Assembly (NCBI RefSeq): GCF_021018895.1
Contig: NC_079375.1
Location: 24,467,475 to 24,531,474 of the forward strand
Source of the DNA: Seriola aureovittata
Taxonomy: Eukaryota; Chordata; Actinopteri; Carangiformes; Carangidae
DNA length: 64,000 bases
Direction of reading: 5' to 3'
The translations under genes were made by a program, and so were the position numbers. Positions 24,159 to 38,400 of the stretch are shown in pieces (the first letter of the stretch is position 1; each line of letters starts with the position of its first letter). A model generated the notes under the pieces. It was not told the DNA's origin, made no database searches, and saw nothing but the letters and a program-made list of their open reading frames with translations.

Positions 24159-27100
24159 TGTGTGAGAGAGTGTGTTTGTGTGTGTGTTTGTATTTGGAGG
24201 AGGAGGAGGGGTTGGGGGGGATGTTGATCTGCTCTGTGGAAACAAGAGACAGAAGCAGAACTCAAGGACACAAACTCCAACCTGAAACCGCCACATTCCT
24301 GCCTTGTCAATAATTATTGACAAGGCAGGAATGTATCAGGGGAAGAAAACAACAGAGTCAACTGTAGATTTTAGGGAGGAAAGATGAGTAAAAACAACAA
24401 TTTGCCTCCTCACCACAGATTTTTGTTTATTTATGTGACTAAATTCCACTAGTGAAGATCTAACTAAAAGTGTTGATAATTTAGCTGCGGCTTTACGAGC
24501 ATCTCCAACAGTGTCTCGCATATTCACTTCAGTTTATATTCACACTGATGTGAAGAAGGCGGGGGGCACACAGTACGTATATGCACAAACACACACACAC
24601 ACACACACACACAGCATTTTTTCGACTGACCAACTGCCTCCTCCGGTGTCCAGTAGCCTGATGTGTCACAGATGCGAGGAGAGGTGGCCTCGTGGGCGTA
24701 CTGGTGGAAAACGCCATCTTTCTCACAGTCTCCGCAGTTGACGGCAGACACATGGAGTGAGGAGCTACGACAATAGGAAGCAGAAACAGAAGGGCAACAT
24801 GTTTCTGGCAATGTTGTCACTCACTGCAACTGCAATCATTTGTTAATCGTGAACTGCAGGAGTCTAATTGTTGCTTCAGATACATGTATCCCCGTCTTGC
24901 TCATGAGAACAACCATTAAAGCAGCCATAGGAGCAAATAATCATCATCATCTTGGTCGATAGTTAATGAGGAGGCAGGTGCAGACAACAGATAAAACTCG
25001 GTTTGTATTCCTTGAACAGATAAATAACTAAGATCAAGGATACCTTTGATAAAGTGGTCCTCTCATGGGTGGCAGCCAGTAGATAGAGACAGAATCTGGG
25101 CTCTGGTCAGTTACGATGGGGGCCAGAGGGATGGGGGCGGGTTGACGGTCCATTAGCCACTTCTGGTAGACCAAGTCGAGATAACAGTGCATCCGAGCCA
25201 CTTGGTTGGGAGTGAAATGGTTTGTGCAGTTGTCATCTGAAACGTGTTAATCATCACAGATCAGGTTCAAGCACTAGTGTTCATCTAAATCAAGCGCTAA
25301 TCGCATGGTTAGAAATAAGGAGGTGAGACAGTAAAGATCCGTACATCGGGCAACATTCAGGTCTGACAGTTCAAGAGTTATTTTGAATAGAAATGCAGCT
25401 ACATTCAGATATGAAAATAAGCTATTCCCTAATTGTCCTGGTTGAAAGAATGACAACAGTATGTGGATACATTCATATCTGAAATAATTGAATTCAACAC
25501 TGTTTTGTGGGAAAAACCATTTCCATTATTATATGATGATCATTCTTTTAATGGTAAGTACATTATAATGCTGAGATGTTAGCTAATTGTTGCTAAAAGG
25601 AGCCGATTGTAGAAATAAATGTAGACGTCACAAAACAAATACAAAAAGTATTGCAAGTTATTTTTATATTTCAATGCGTGAATGAATCCATTAATTTAAA
25701 GCAGTTTCAACAGCCTTCGTGTAAGAAATGTGCTTTAGAAACAAACCATTTGTCTGAACTAGTGAATAAGTTGCTTTGGATTTGTGTGTCAAGAGTTAAA
25801 ATACTTATAAATACTTATATACTATTATCACTATTCTAATAATCTGCAGTATTCATTCTACAAGACCATGTAATTGGCTTCTTCTGTGCCCCAGAAATTA
25901 TTTTTCAACATGTTACGTCTGCCGTTAATGAGTTGAGAATGTTCATCCACTGCACCTGTGTAACTCATGTAGTTGCTATAAGGTGTGTCCTGGTACGTGG
26001 TGACTCCACAGGTATCGTTCACAGCTCCAGGGTCGCGGCAGGCTTTAGATTTGGGTGTCGGGGCGGTGTCGGCACATAGGTCTCCTGTCTCCATGGACGG
26101 GGTGGTCTCCTGAAAGGACAGACAAATGAACACAGAAGAAGAGTGAAAAGCTCTATCCAGGTAGGCATGTCTACGTTTTACAGACGAACAGACGAAGAAG
26201 TACACAGACAACTCCCACTCATCTTTTGTATTTATACTGCATGTATATACTGGCCTGACAAAGACACTTATAAAAGTTACATTTGAGACGTTACGATCGA
26301 TAAAGGAGAGCAATTAACAGCAGGTTCTACTTTTCTGTTCAGTAAATAAAGCTTCCTGTGAGGAAAAAAGATTTTAAATAGTCGTACCTGACATGGGTCA
26401 TCGCAGGAGTCCCGCTCACTCACGCCTTTGAAGACATGATACAGGCCAAAGATGTGTCCCATCTCATGGATCATGGTGTTGTGGTGGCCCATTGTGCCAA
26501 AGTAGGCTGGGTTCAGCACCATCCCACCTGGCAGCAAGAAGAAACATTGATATGTTATTGTTACAGTGTTGTTTGGTTTGTTTTGTCAGTGTAACGTTAG
26601 ACAGTAACTATATACCTCGGAGCTGCAAAGTGAGATAAAGTGAGTGTTTGTAACATTAGGCAAAGGTAAACTTGCTCTTCCTTTCAATAACACTTAGTAC
26701 AGTATCTCCTTCTTTGGTTGTACCACTCTAACAGGGTGTAATGATTTGGAAAACTGTCCTTCAGCAGGTGAACCAGTTAACTGCCCTCACCCTATAAAAA
26801 AATAACAATAAATAAAATAAAAAAAATTCATTTTGTACATTTTGTACAATAAAAAAATACAACTTTAATTAGAAAATTAAAGACTGAATAAAAAGCAATT
26901 TTGAAATCAGCTCTGGTTTGTGGGCGATGGTGAATGCCAACAAAAAAATGGCCTTTTAGTGGCGATACAGGTTTTCTGCAGCACGCTGATAATCACAGAA
27001 TCAGGAACAGACATGACAGTTATTGGTTTTCTAATTAGAACCAGTGCGTTCAGTGGCGAAGACATTGAATAATGAAGACATTAAATATCGAGACACTAAA

Positions 27101-29228
27101 CAACAGGGCTTCCAGAGTAGACCTGTCATCCACTAACTTGTTTTTAAACAGGCACAGATGCTGAGGAACGGAAACAAATGTCATGTGGGAGACATTCACT
27201 AGTGAACTGAAATCAGCACTTTAATTTGAAAATATAAAATCTACTCGGACAATATAACTGGTAGTCTTAAAGTAAAACTCTGTGTTTACATAAATTAATA
27301 GCCCATAAATCCACAGAACAATGACATATTAAATTATATGATGATTAGTTATTTTTCATTCTGAAGAAACACAACTCAAGATGTTGTTTTTTGCCAAAAT
27401 GGAACAATAGCTCTTCAGGACAAACGCTCTGGCAGCCTTAGGCCAGGGTCCCTCCCTCTGCTGGACGCAACAAAACCAATGATGCCTCTGCCTGAGATGT
27501 CCAGTTCCTCCAGTGATGGCGTGCGTAAATACATTAACATTAAACTAACATGGTTTGGCAAAGAGCTGCTTCTCCTCTTTTCCATTAAAGCAGTCAGAAA
27601 ACGCCAACGTTTCAAGGAGACATCTGCATAGAAAGTAATTTTAAAAACAGACACGGAGGTCAAAAGTAAGAGTGCAGCTGTTTAGCTTTGATTAAGCTGT
27701 GTAAGCATTTTCAAGTATTATTTCATGAATTTTTTTTTTTTTTTTTTTCAAACTAAATGTCCTTGGCAGACGGCTGAAATTAATTTGTGCTCGCTAATTT
27801 GGCATGTGTATTGTGGACATAAACCTTCACCTGGGTTTTGCTTATTAGGCTACAGCTAACAATTATTTTCATTGAATCAATCAGTTATGTATAAGTATTA
27901 AATTCCTTCCCATGAAAACAAAAGATAAGCAGAAAATACAGTGTAAAATGTACTTAAAATATGAATATGAATTACTAATATCAGCACAAATCAAATAATT
28001 GTCAGTTGTAAATTTGTTTGTTCGTCTATGGTGGATGAAACAAGATAAAACTTTCACTGTTGAATTTGCTGCTCTGTTGAATGTTATAATGTAATAGGGC
28101 CACTTGTGTGATCCAATGCAGTACAATGAAGATGTTTCTGTTGATCATACACAACAAATCACAGTTTGTTTAGTCGTGAGGACATGTGAACTCTTTCAGC
28201 AAGATAAAAGATTCTTTAAAAGATAAATGCTTCCTCTGGAGGTACGTCTACCCCACGTGTCTCCTACTTTTGAGTCCACTCACTGCTTTGTACTGGCACA
28301 AGGAGAAAAGTGCATAGCCCACATAAATAAAGAACAGCTGTCAAGTGGGCATGGGTGGCAACAGTGGTGCAGAGCCCACACTGCCATTTGTTTGTTTGGC
28401 TGTTGTTGGGTTGATTAGTCTTCTCCAGTGAAAGGGGGAAGTAATGATTGGAAGAGGAAAGAGGCAATGTGCCGGGGAGAATCTCTGCCAGCTTCAAATG
28501 CTCTCCCCATCTCACTTGGATACCGCCAAAGCAGACAACAAAGGATGGAGGGCAAAGACAGAGGAGAAGGTTTGGATGAAAAGAAAAAAAAGAGACACAG
28601 GATGAAAAACAGACAAGGAGGAAATTAGAAAGGGAAGAGTAAAAATTAGAAAATGTTACACAGACAGTGGAGACAGAAGCAACAAAGAGGTGTATGAGTA
28701 ATATGCTGTAGCTTCATGTAAATCTGCTAACCTTGGTGGGTAAGAGCCTCCTTTGCCCACGGCCAAGTTGCAGCTCCTGCCAGCTCTTCACGCACTGAGT
28801 TGCTGGCAAAGAAAACATTGAGTGTGTCAGTGCCGCTCAGGTGTAGCTCCTCCTTTAGCTCTTTCACACTCATGTAGGCCCTGCAGAAATAGAAAGAGGA
28901 AAGAAAACTTTCAAACATCCGAACGCTCAAAATTTATCGTTTTCAATTTAGGCTAAGTAGTTGTTTACAGTTGGGAAAGAACATGAATATAAAGCAAAAG
29001 ATGAATGGCATCAGCATCCATTAAAGCAAACCGAGCTGAAAAAGGTGAATCCAAAAGCAACTAATAGCAGCTATAAACTTTGAATAACGTGCCAAGTACA
29101 CACATTAAACCTACTCTTTTGAGCTGAATGAGATACTGTCCTTGTTTCCTTAACAAATGAAGATGGTGGGCTAGTTGGAAAGTGTTCTGAAAATAAACCA
29201 ACACATATACACCTGATATCTTGAGAGA

Positions 29229-29263
<35 letters not shown>

Positions 29264-32200
29264 GTTAAATGAGCTACATACATTCGTAACACACAGTGTA
29301 AGGTTATGCTACAATGTTTTAATGGTCACATTAAAACAGGTAAGTGAAATAATGAGCCAATTTCCTAAGAAATACATGTTGACTGTCTTACTAGAAGCTG
29401 CGTGGTTCAGAGGATATTTAGCCTAGCTTAGCACTGGTCGCAGAGGAAACAACTAGCTTAGTCTTAGGCTAGTTTAATCCAACAAATAAAAGGGTGAGAG
29501 AGACAAATATGGTTTTAAACAGCTCTAAAATTGTCTTACTCACATGTATCTTGTTAACTCGGAAGCTAGTAACCAATGCTACCATAAGTCACAGCTGTTG
29601 TTTTTTTTCCAGAGTCTGCTAACAAGGTGTGCAAAGCTAGCAAAGTCATAAAGAGACAGGAGTACTGTGTACGGTTTAAGCTGTTTGAGTTGTTTGACTT
29701 AAACCACGTTTGTAATTTAAGCGAAATACAGATATAAAGTGCAATGTGTTAATATTACAGCTTTGGAGGTAGACTAGTATTGGGCTGGCTAACTAGCATT
29801 AGAAAGGAGAATGCATCTAGAGTCTGTGCTAAGCTAGGCTAAAAACATCTTGGACCAATCTCTATTGTATGCAAAGAGATGAAATCATCTCCTCAAACCC
29901 AAGGCATGATGGCAAACAAGTGTGTTTTTCAAAATGGTAGCATATGCCTGTTAGCATGGAGACCGTTTCTGCTCAAGGTGCTATTATAAGTGGATTTAGG
30001 GACTCAGTGTGGGGCATCTTTAACAGTTTAACAGTTTGCTTCAATCCATCAACATCAGTTTCTTCCCTATAACGTCAGATCATAACTGTTTGAATTGGTC
30101 AGGGTACTTCAAACCACTGCCCCCTGTAGTTCACCACCCCCATTCCCCACCTCGTTCTCTCTCTGACTGTGATAAATTACCCTGGACGTACTTTGATGTG
30201 TGAAGCCGATTTTGTTTTTGCCTCGTCTGTGGTGATGTCACGTGTTATTGCTCTCCTTTGCTTTCATAGCTGGAAAGCTTTCGTACCTATCACCATTAGG
30301 GCCTACTGGTTCTGAGACCTTGCACTGGGGTCTCATCGACTGCCTGGTGCTCACACGCCAGACAGTTCAGGCTTTTAGCTGAGCCTCCCATGGTTTCTGG
30401 AACATCACAGCTGCTTAATGAAAAAAAAACTGGCTGTCAGTGCATGTACCTCCATGCATCTGCCCTATGGTAATAAATATCAACACTGCCAAGTCTTACA
30501 ATGGTGCATTAGTGTACTGTTAGGTCAAATCCGTTAATATTTATAAAAATACATGTTAAATGTTTGAATCATACATAATTTTGTTTGTGAAATCCGTCTT
30601 TCTTTCATCTTGCACAGGCAAAATATTGGATTTAAGTGTTTCTCAGTGATTATAACGTAATGGATTATTGTTTCATGTTGTATTTCTCAAGCAGGGAATT
30701 AAGGTTTTATGTGATTGATCAATTTCAGCTGTGGGACTAACTTTGTTAAAATTACTAAGCCATACTTTAATATTTACCTCAGATACTTCAAGTGTATTTG
30801 GATGATTTGTTTTATGTCTGCTTCTTAAAAAAAGACGTTAAAGTTTATGCTTTTGATCAAGCTCAGCTGTAGGGCTAAATTTATTAATATTACTTAACCA
30901 TGCTTCAATCTTAAAAGGACTGAAAGTGCTTGTTTGTTTCCATCAGAAATATAATTCATATAATTGCTCATTAAAAAACTCTTCAGGTTTGGCTCAGTGC
31001 AGCTTATATTGTTCCAATAGCTTGAGGGAAAGACAGGTGAGCTTGTGACTATAAGATCTCGGCTTTCAGCTGGGGAAAATATAGATGGATGAAATAAGAA
31101 AGAAGTAATCCCCATCCGCTCATACACTTCTGTCAATGTACCATTAAGTGAGGCACTTTACCTCTAAATTGGTCCAAAGGTGTTGCTCATCAGCCAAGAG
31201 CTCTGCATGTGTGTAATCCTCCCCCTAATGCAATCCCTCCCTGAGTGCATGTGCAGTACTGTAAATAAGAATGTGTTTTCTCAGGCACTGACTAAATAAG
31301 GTTTAAGATTTAAGATGCTTCAGGGAAACCCTCTGCGTTACCGAAGCTGAGTTCAGCCGAGGCTGCGTGCAGTATCCATCACCCCGGGCTGTGCAATTAC
31401 AAATGACAGAATGTTGACCACTAAAGAGTCGACTCTTTAACTTCAGAGAACGCCTCAGTGGAAGTCGAAAGCCAACCTGGCAAAAAATAAATGGCTCTAC
31501 ATGATCGAAGTGAAAACCCTGGGTATGAGTTGACGAAATTACCATTTGTGGGCAAGTCAAACACGGCGTGAATCAACAGCAGAGTCAGGACTAGCGCTGT
31601 CACCATGTAAAAGTGTAGATGTGTGTCCATTCTAAATATTATTGTTGACAAGTCAGTTACTTTGAACCTTTAAGAAGCAGAAGACAGACTAAAAATGTCA
31701 CACCAAAAGCAGACAAATATTTTGACATATTATATGTGCCTTGCCTTTGTTCAATGTTATTTGCTGACATAAAGTGAATACAAAGCATGTATAATCCAAA
31801 CAGTTGCTCCTCGGGTCGTGATGAATACAGTGCTAGCAGAAGATACAACCTCTCACAGATAATATGTTAAAAGTCACTTTTACTGCATGAGTGCAAAGCG
31901 CCTCATCGCAGCAGCACACAAGCACACACTGAGAACCAGCAGCCCCCAGCAGTCACGTTTGCACTGTTTGCATTTGTTTGCATTTGTTTGCATTCGTTTC
32001 AAATTTGGAGAGGCATGCGTCAGCCAGGTCATCGCATAGGCTGCAGTGGTCCATTCTCTATACCTCTCCCTTGAACAGCAATTGTCCAGTCATAATCTGG
32101 TAACTGTAAGTAAGTAATACAGGCCTGTCAAACTCCGACTTGCTCCGTTGAAGAAGAATGCATGAGGCCTGTAGTAAGAGCAATACTCACTATCTACAGT

Positions 32201-35200
32201 TTGGAGGGAGGTCTTTTTTTTTTCAACCTTTTGAAAACCAAAATCATAAGAGCAAAAATGTAATAATAAGACTCGTTGTGCAGGTAATTGACTAACAGAG
32301 GGTGAGGAAGTCTGTGTTCCTGTTTTTTGAAGTGAGCGAAATTCTAGTATTATTTTATTTATGTGTTAGCACTAATTAGCCAGTATCAGTGTCTGCGCTC
32401 GCCATACTTGGCTTGCTGGCTTAGCTCCATAACTAGCTAATTATCCAGCAAATGAATTAGCCTTGGGGCGGCTTTCGAGCAAGACTGCTGTTTATTTATT
32501 TCCATGAGGATGCTAACGTTTTTTCCTGAAGCATGTAGTGCCTCAGTCTTTTACTCCAATATTCTCAAGCGCATCTTTTAGACCCTTTTAGATTTTCATT
32601 TTAAAACAAGGCAGTTGGTAACATTAAAGTCAGTTGGAGACGTTATTTTCAACCAACTTACACTGGCTTGAGTAGTTAGCTAGCTACAGCTGATAAAATC
32701 TGCTATTAACAGATATCGTTTCAGTTAGCAAAATCAATGGTCGAATGGTCGAATCAAGAAAAAGCTTTTGAGCAGAGTATCTGCAACCCTTGCTGTTGTA
32801 AATTGTGTATGTGGCGTGCGAGAACAGAAAGCTGAGATGAAGGCTGGCAACATCAACGAATCAGCTGTGAGGAAGGACTGAATCAACAATCCTGGTCTGA
32901 TGTACTGTAGACCTGCATTCACCATTTAGGGGAACATTGCAGTACCTGTTTTTTATTAGTAAATAAAACACAATACAACTTGAGCTGGATAAAACTTAAT
33001 CTAAAACAACAACATCATGCATGAGATACACATGCACGTAAAGCTTCAAACAAGTCCAGAACAGGATTGTTCTTTCAGGGGAGTTGCCTGGAGCTATTTC
33101 CACAGAAGTGCATCGTCCAGGATTTGCTAACCAAAAAATGTTAGCAAATCCTGGACATGTGTCTCAGCATAAGTGGACATGATGTCCCACACTACCCCAT
33201 CACTCCCTATCCACCCTAGCCTCTCTCCCTCTGTCCGTCTTTCCCCTCTGCACTTCCTTTTCTTTATTGTGCTGCCAGAATCTGCAGTGTACCTGCCCAT
33301 CGCTCTAGAACTGGCTCTTCACAACAGATTTTTTGTCGTGACAGCAGCTGGCTTCAAAAAACCTCTGGCCCTGTACTGGCCAGCAGCAGCTGCACACGTA
33401 TAGGGTCCCAAAATCAGAATACCTGGCCAAGAGCTTAGAGAGAATAGGGAGGGGGGATATCAAAAACCCAGATCCCAAACATAAAAATGGTTCAGTGCTC
33501 CACAAATGCCAGCAAAATGTCATCCTCAAATTAATTCTCTCCCTGCCTGAGAGAGTTGCAAGTCGGGGATCCAGGGACACGCACACATGAACACAGGCAT
33601 GTCGAAGCACTCACACACATAAGCATTTTCAACAAGCTGGGGTCAGGACCTTTCCAGAGGACCTACACTACTGTTCGTCCGTCGGGCCCAGTTTTTACGA
33701 CACTCTGGTCCCCTGTGTGTTGGCTGTTAATGTTGTTTTCAAATGAAGGGGCAGTAGCTTATAGACAGGAACTCTGGCAAGATTCACTGCAAGGGTTACA
33801 TCACTGCGTAAAAGCACACACATACTGTGACTTTTAAGTTTAACTTTCAAAACCCGAACATCAGACGCCTTTATTTATGAAAGTCTCCTGCAAAAAAAAA
33901 AACAAAAAGAAACTTCTGCACAGGACCAGATCGAATCCAGAGCCATGATTTATAAAACCACCAACAAATCAGGACATTACATCAATGTCGCCAACTCTTT
34001 GACATATATCAAACTAAATCGTATTCCAGTTCTTACCCAAAGGTAAGTGTTGGCGGATATATTTTCATTTGTTCTTTGAACTATTCTTTTGCAATAACCA
34101 TCGAATTAAATCACGCAGCATTTGATATATTTAAGAATAACAGCGTTTGTTGTTGAGTTTGTGCAAAACAACAGGACGGATTGCTGCTGTCCAACTTTTG
34201 TCATTAGTGTCCATCTCTTCACTGTAGAGTCTATAGCGTAGGATGAGACAGGAAACATCTGACTCTAACAACTACCGAACCAAACCTTTTTCCTGTTTGT
34301 CTTCCCTCATGACAGGACAACATAAATTAACCTTTACTCATGACACAGGTGAAGAAGCCCCTCCACGAGCCAAAACGATGAGACCACCCACATGCAAGCC
34401 AGCATTTAATGTTTTTTTACCTTTACCTAATTTCAACCATGTTCTTTTCCAGCAGAAGCTTGTTGCACATTCACACAGCTGCACAAATTCAAACCTGGGA
34501 GCTCCACAACAACAGCCTCCTTCTGTTAGCCACTGGGAGCTGTCCCGTTAAACTCGTCCTCTTCTCACTGAACATGTTGCAGGTTAAGTGCCTTCCTCAA
34601 GGGCACATCGTGTTTTTGGGTAAAAGGAAAGTGAAGACGCAACAACAACTCCAGGTTGCTCCTTTGCTTTCCGGGAACCAGATTTGGTAGCCTGGCGGTC
34701 GAAACCATGATTAAATAACCTTTAGGCGACTGCTGCCTAAGCTAAAAGTACAAAGGAAGCTAGGAATTAGAGGTGACTGGCGCCCGTCTTACACCCTCCC
34801 TTTCCCATTTTCTCTCAAGAGAGCGACCATGTGTTTGGGCGCTACCATACTACATAGTGGAAATAAAAGCTTGCTCTGGAAATGGTATGTCATTTTGAAG
34901 AATAGCTATGCTACCCAAATGCTCCTGGAAAACGTAGTTACCATATTTCCTCAAATAGTGGCCGTTACCTTTAGTTACCTCAACTGCAGAAGGTAACAGG
35001 CCTTTATTTAAGGGATGGGCTTTTATTAGAGGCAGGTCTATATTGCTACTCCCCTACACTGCAAACATGATAGCAATATTTAGTAAAATGAAGTTTAAGT
35101 GTGTAAGTGTATATGTATGACACATTTATGGTGTTGATGTCTACGAGTTTGTACAATTTGGTACAAATCCAGATAATAAAATGCTGATTCCACATTACAC

Positions 35201-35385
35201 ACAGACTTGTACTTATTCTTAAGTAACAGTGCATATAGCACAGCAGTGTTCAGGAATGCTTCCATCAGTATTTCATTCAACTGCTGTAGAGCTGTATGAA
35301 TTGTATAATGCTAATGTCATCGTTTCACAGATCAGGTAATAAAACCATAGCTGTCTCATGTACGGATTAAAGACAATAAATAATA

Positions 35386-35427
<42 letters not shown>

Positions 35428-38400
35428 ACAGTAATAATAATGAAGGACTTCTCCATCAAAATGTATTCCTATCAGTGCAGAAGGCTTTGAAACTTCTTTT
35501 ATACCGTTGTGGATTTCAACTCTATTTATTTAAGCCATTGCCAATCATAACACTTACAGAAATATGTGGAGCAGTTTATTATCAAAATGTCTGTTAATTA
35601 AGATGCAGAGCTGCAGTACATCATTAATAATACACCCACTAAGTCATCCAGAGACATTAAGATGGAAATTTCAACTTAAGTTACAAGGTTGTGACTGAAG
35701 CGCAAGGAGTTGTAATAACAAATCTTGTATATTAGTAGAGATCCATTTGCCCAAGTATAAATGGAAAAAAAACATCAATCCTACTGTTTTAAAAAACATT
35801 AATACATCCTTGTGTTAAGCTGTCACAGCCTGTCAGCTCCAGACATCAAGTGTTAAATCTGTCACTTTAAAAAACAGCTCCAACTCCCATGTTCTGTTTT
35901 CCAGTGTAAAGCTTGTGGTTACAATTTGGATTAAAGATCGAGTCTTTAAGAAGCTGGGCCCGACGACCTCATGGCAAGACTTCATGCAAGCTATTTGGAA
36001 CTCTGCGTGAGCCTGTCTGTCAGACTAAATGGAAGGCAGCGGGCTGCCGCTTGAGTTGTTTAGTAAAAATAAGTGTGTACTTTGGCCTGTTAACCCACCA
36101 TCCAGACTTCACAGAGCTCTCTCTAAAACCACTGGGGAAAGTGAGAGTACCAATTTGTACATGTAGCATGTTGAGCTGTTCACTGCACAGCCCTGCTGAA
36201 GCACTGCAGCGTGCTACGACAGATTTTGTGGCCATTTATGCCCCGAGACTTCTTGCTTAAGGAGAAACATGTTGTTCTCACTGTCTTAAAACTAAATCCC
36301 CCTGGTACTTCCTCCATTATAGCTCTGTAATGTAGCCTTTCATTTTCTCCTGCTTCATCAATACAAACTGATATATAGGCTATTCAGTAAAATGTCTGTA
36401 ACCAGCAACAACCTCCACCTGAAAACAAATTCTTTCATTCCTAATGCAACCTCAACTGTTATTCGGTAAACAGCACGAATTTAATCAGCGCAACTAGAAT
36501 CACCACCTCGTGGTTGTACGCCTCTGCCAACCAGCTAAGCTGCAAGAAATATGGTCTCAATCTCTCCTTACTGAGTTACAGCATTGAATAATGGCCGGAA
36601 GTGCTTTAATCAGAACATTATGATGTCACAGTGAAATTGACCTTTGACCTTTTGGATACAAAATGTCATCACTTCATCATTTTATCCTATTAGACCTAGT
36701 GTTAAACTGTGTCATAATGATAGTATGAATTTATGAAAAAAATATGAGTGTATTAATGTGAGTTATGGTCAAAAAACATGTTTTGGGAGGTCACAGTGAC
36801 CTTGACCTTTGACCTTTAACCACCAAAGTCTAATCAGTTCATCCTTGAGTCCAAGTGAATGTTTGTGCCAAATCTGAAGAAATTCCTTCAAGGCAGCCTT
36901 GAGACATCACAACCAAGAGGCCAAAACCATGTTTTGTGAGGTCACGGTGACCTTGACCTTTGACCTTGACCATCCTTGAGTCCAAATGAGACATTTATGC
37001 CAAATTCGAAGAGATTCCCCTGAGGAGTTCCCAAGATGTTGCGTCGACAAGGCCGAGTCGTTACTGAGATGGTGGCGTTCACGAGAATGAACGGACGGAC
37101 GGACGAACAACCCGAAAAACATTGTAACAACTTAGTAATCATCAATTCCAGTCAAGCTAGCGTTACTGAAACTGAACACTTCCTGTCAAAATGTTGCAGC
37201 TCAATAGGCGTAATCCCTCCACTTCCTGATGGGCTTTCAAAGTGAGAAATTTACACTAAGTGTTAAGTTTCATTCACAGCTTCTTAACGGCGATCCAAAA
37301 AAAAAAAACTACACTTTGGAGGCGATCGGAAATAACAAGCGACTGAAATCAGTATTTCTGTTAAAAAGAGAAAGTCAGAGCAGCATAGTGATGAGAGTGA
37401 TCTCACATCTGACTGTTCACACTTCACCTGTCAGGGGACTCGGGATCGAAGCAGGTCTTGAGGACGTCAGTGATCTCTGGGTCACAGCAGTCTCCGTCAT
37501 CGTAGTCGTAGTGTATGCTGTTGCACTCCATGTTACAAACCCCATCCTGTCTCTTCCAGTTGTAGCAGGGCCCCAGTCGGAGGCAGTCCCCCCCGTCGTG
37601 GCCCGTTCTTGGATGGTCGCACTCGGGGTCACATTGGCGATTCCCAATCTTTCCAATTCGGCAGTTGCTGAGGATAAACCTCTGTTGGAGGCTGGAGTTT
37701 CTGACAGTGTGCACGCTCAGATCCAGGGTGATGTTGTAGGGGCGAAAGGCCTCAGTCAGAGCCTGGTGCTGGAGTTCGATCTGGGCTTGCGACACGGTGG
37801 GGTTTCGGCCGTCGTCTTTGGAGAGGTTGACGATCCGGTAGCGAACTCGCTTGGGGGCACGGAGCTGCCAGTTGTTGTTGTAGCCTAAGATGATGTCGGT
37901 GTTGTCGCAGGGTGTCAGGCCGCAGGGTGGCGGCAGGAATGAGGAGACAAGTTCTTCTTCAGGGACAGGAGTGGTGATGATGCTCGGATGGAGGCCAACT
38001 TTATGAGGCATCCACTGTTGTTCCACCTACAAGCACAGTCCATCAATATTTCAGTTAACTTTAATACCATTTCCAATCGCTTTCAATACAGAACAATTAA
38101 ATAACTAATGCTGACGAAGACCAAAATAAAATCATCTTAATTCATACCAGTATAACAGCTGAGAGGAGCTTATTTAAAGATTGTATAATAGACAGGGTAG
38201 AAACTAGACAGTTACATTAGTGAAGTCAGCCCACATCGCCAGGACCGGCTCACTCTTGTCGATTTGAAGTGGTCGCTTCAGCAGGTCCTCATGAGAGCGG
38301 GCGTAGCCCCACAAAACCACACCCCCTATATGGCCCCTGAAACTGGGTCCCTGATCTGATTGGTTACTGCCGAGGAAGAGGGTCCTGCAGGTCCTCATGT

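Larger units (their letters stand above)
20823..24630. other. pappa2 intron 9
   Basis: 3.8 kb. It holds a short (AC) tract near 21563, a common-looking repeat near 21590, (GT)n at 24128, and the perfect palindrome at 24293. No exon-like open frame with supporting splice sites was found. Confidence 0.7.
36501..37125. repeat. dispersed repeat carrying nuclear-receptor sites (copy 1)
   Basis: It starts near CACCTCGTGG and ends near a run of GGAC tetramers followed by CGAACAACCCG. It has a shorter related copy at 41015-41475. Both share CCAACCAG, TCACTTCA, TTTTATCCTATTAGA, the phrase around TCAGTTCATC, and AAGTGAATGTTTGTGC. Internally it holds two perfect ERE-type palindromes and several TGACCT half-sites. 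The family is not identified; it looks like a non-autonomous teleost transposable element. Confidence 0.7.
28881..37427. other. pappa2 intron 4
   Basis: 8.5 kb, the largest intron fully inside the window. It contains (AT)n at 29229, a short TTTGCATTTG tandem near 31968, the hairpin at 33115, (TTA)n at 35381, and the nuclear-receptor-site repeat at 36501-37125. The open frames around 33.3-34.7 kb and 35.9 kb have no recognised protein and no splice support. Confidence 0.7.

Noticed and set aside
25858..26313. 151-codon minus-strand ORF taken as one gene
   Set aside because: Only 25956-26109 is exon; the rest is intron read-through on both sides.
34243..34690. Overlapping plus-strand ORFs of about 100 codons in PAPPA2 intron 4
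   Set aside because: They show no similarity to a known protein and no splice or codon-use support.
37229..37888. 219-codon plus-strand ORF
   Set aside because: It lies antisense to PAPPA2 exon 4, which has clear LNR modules and splice sites.
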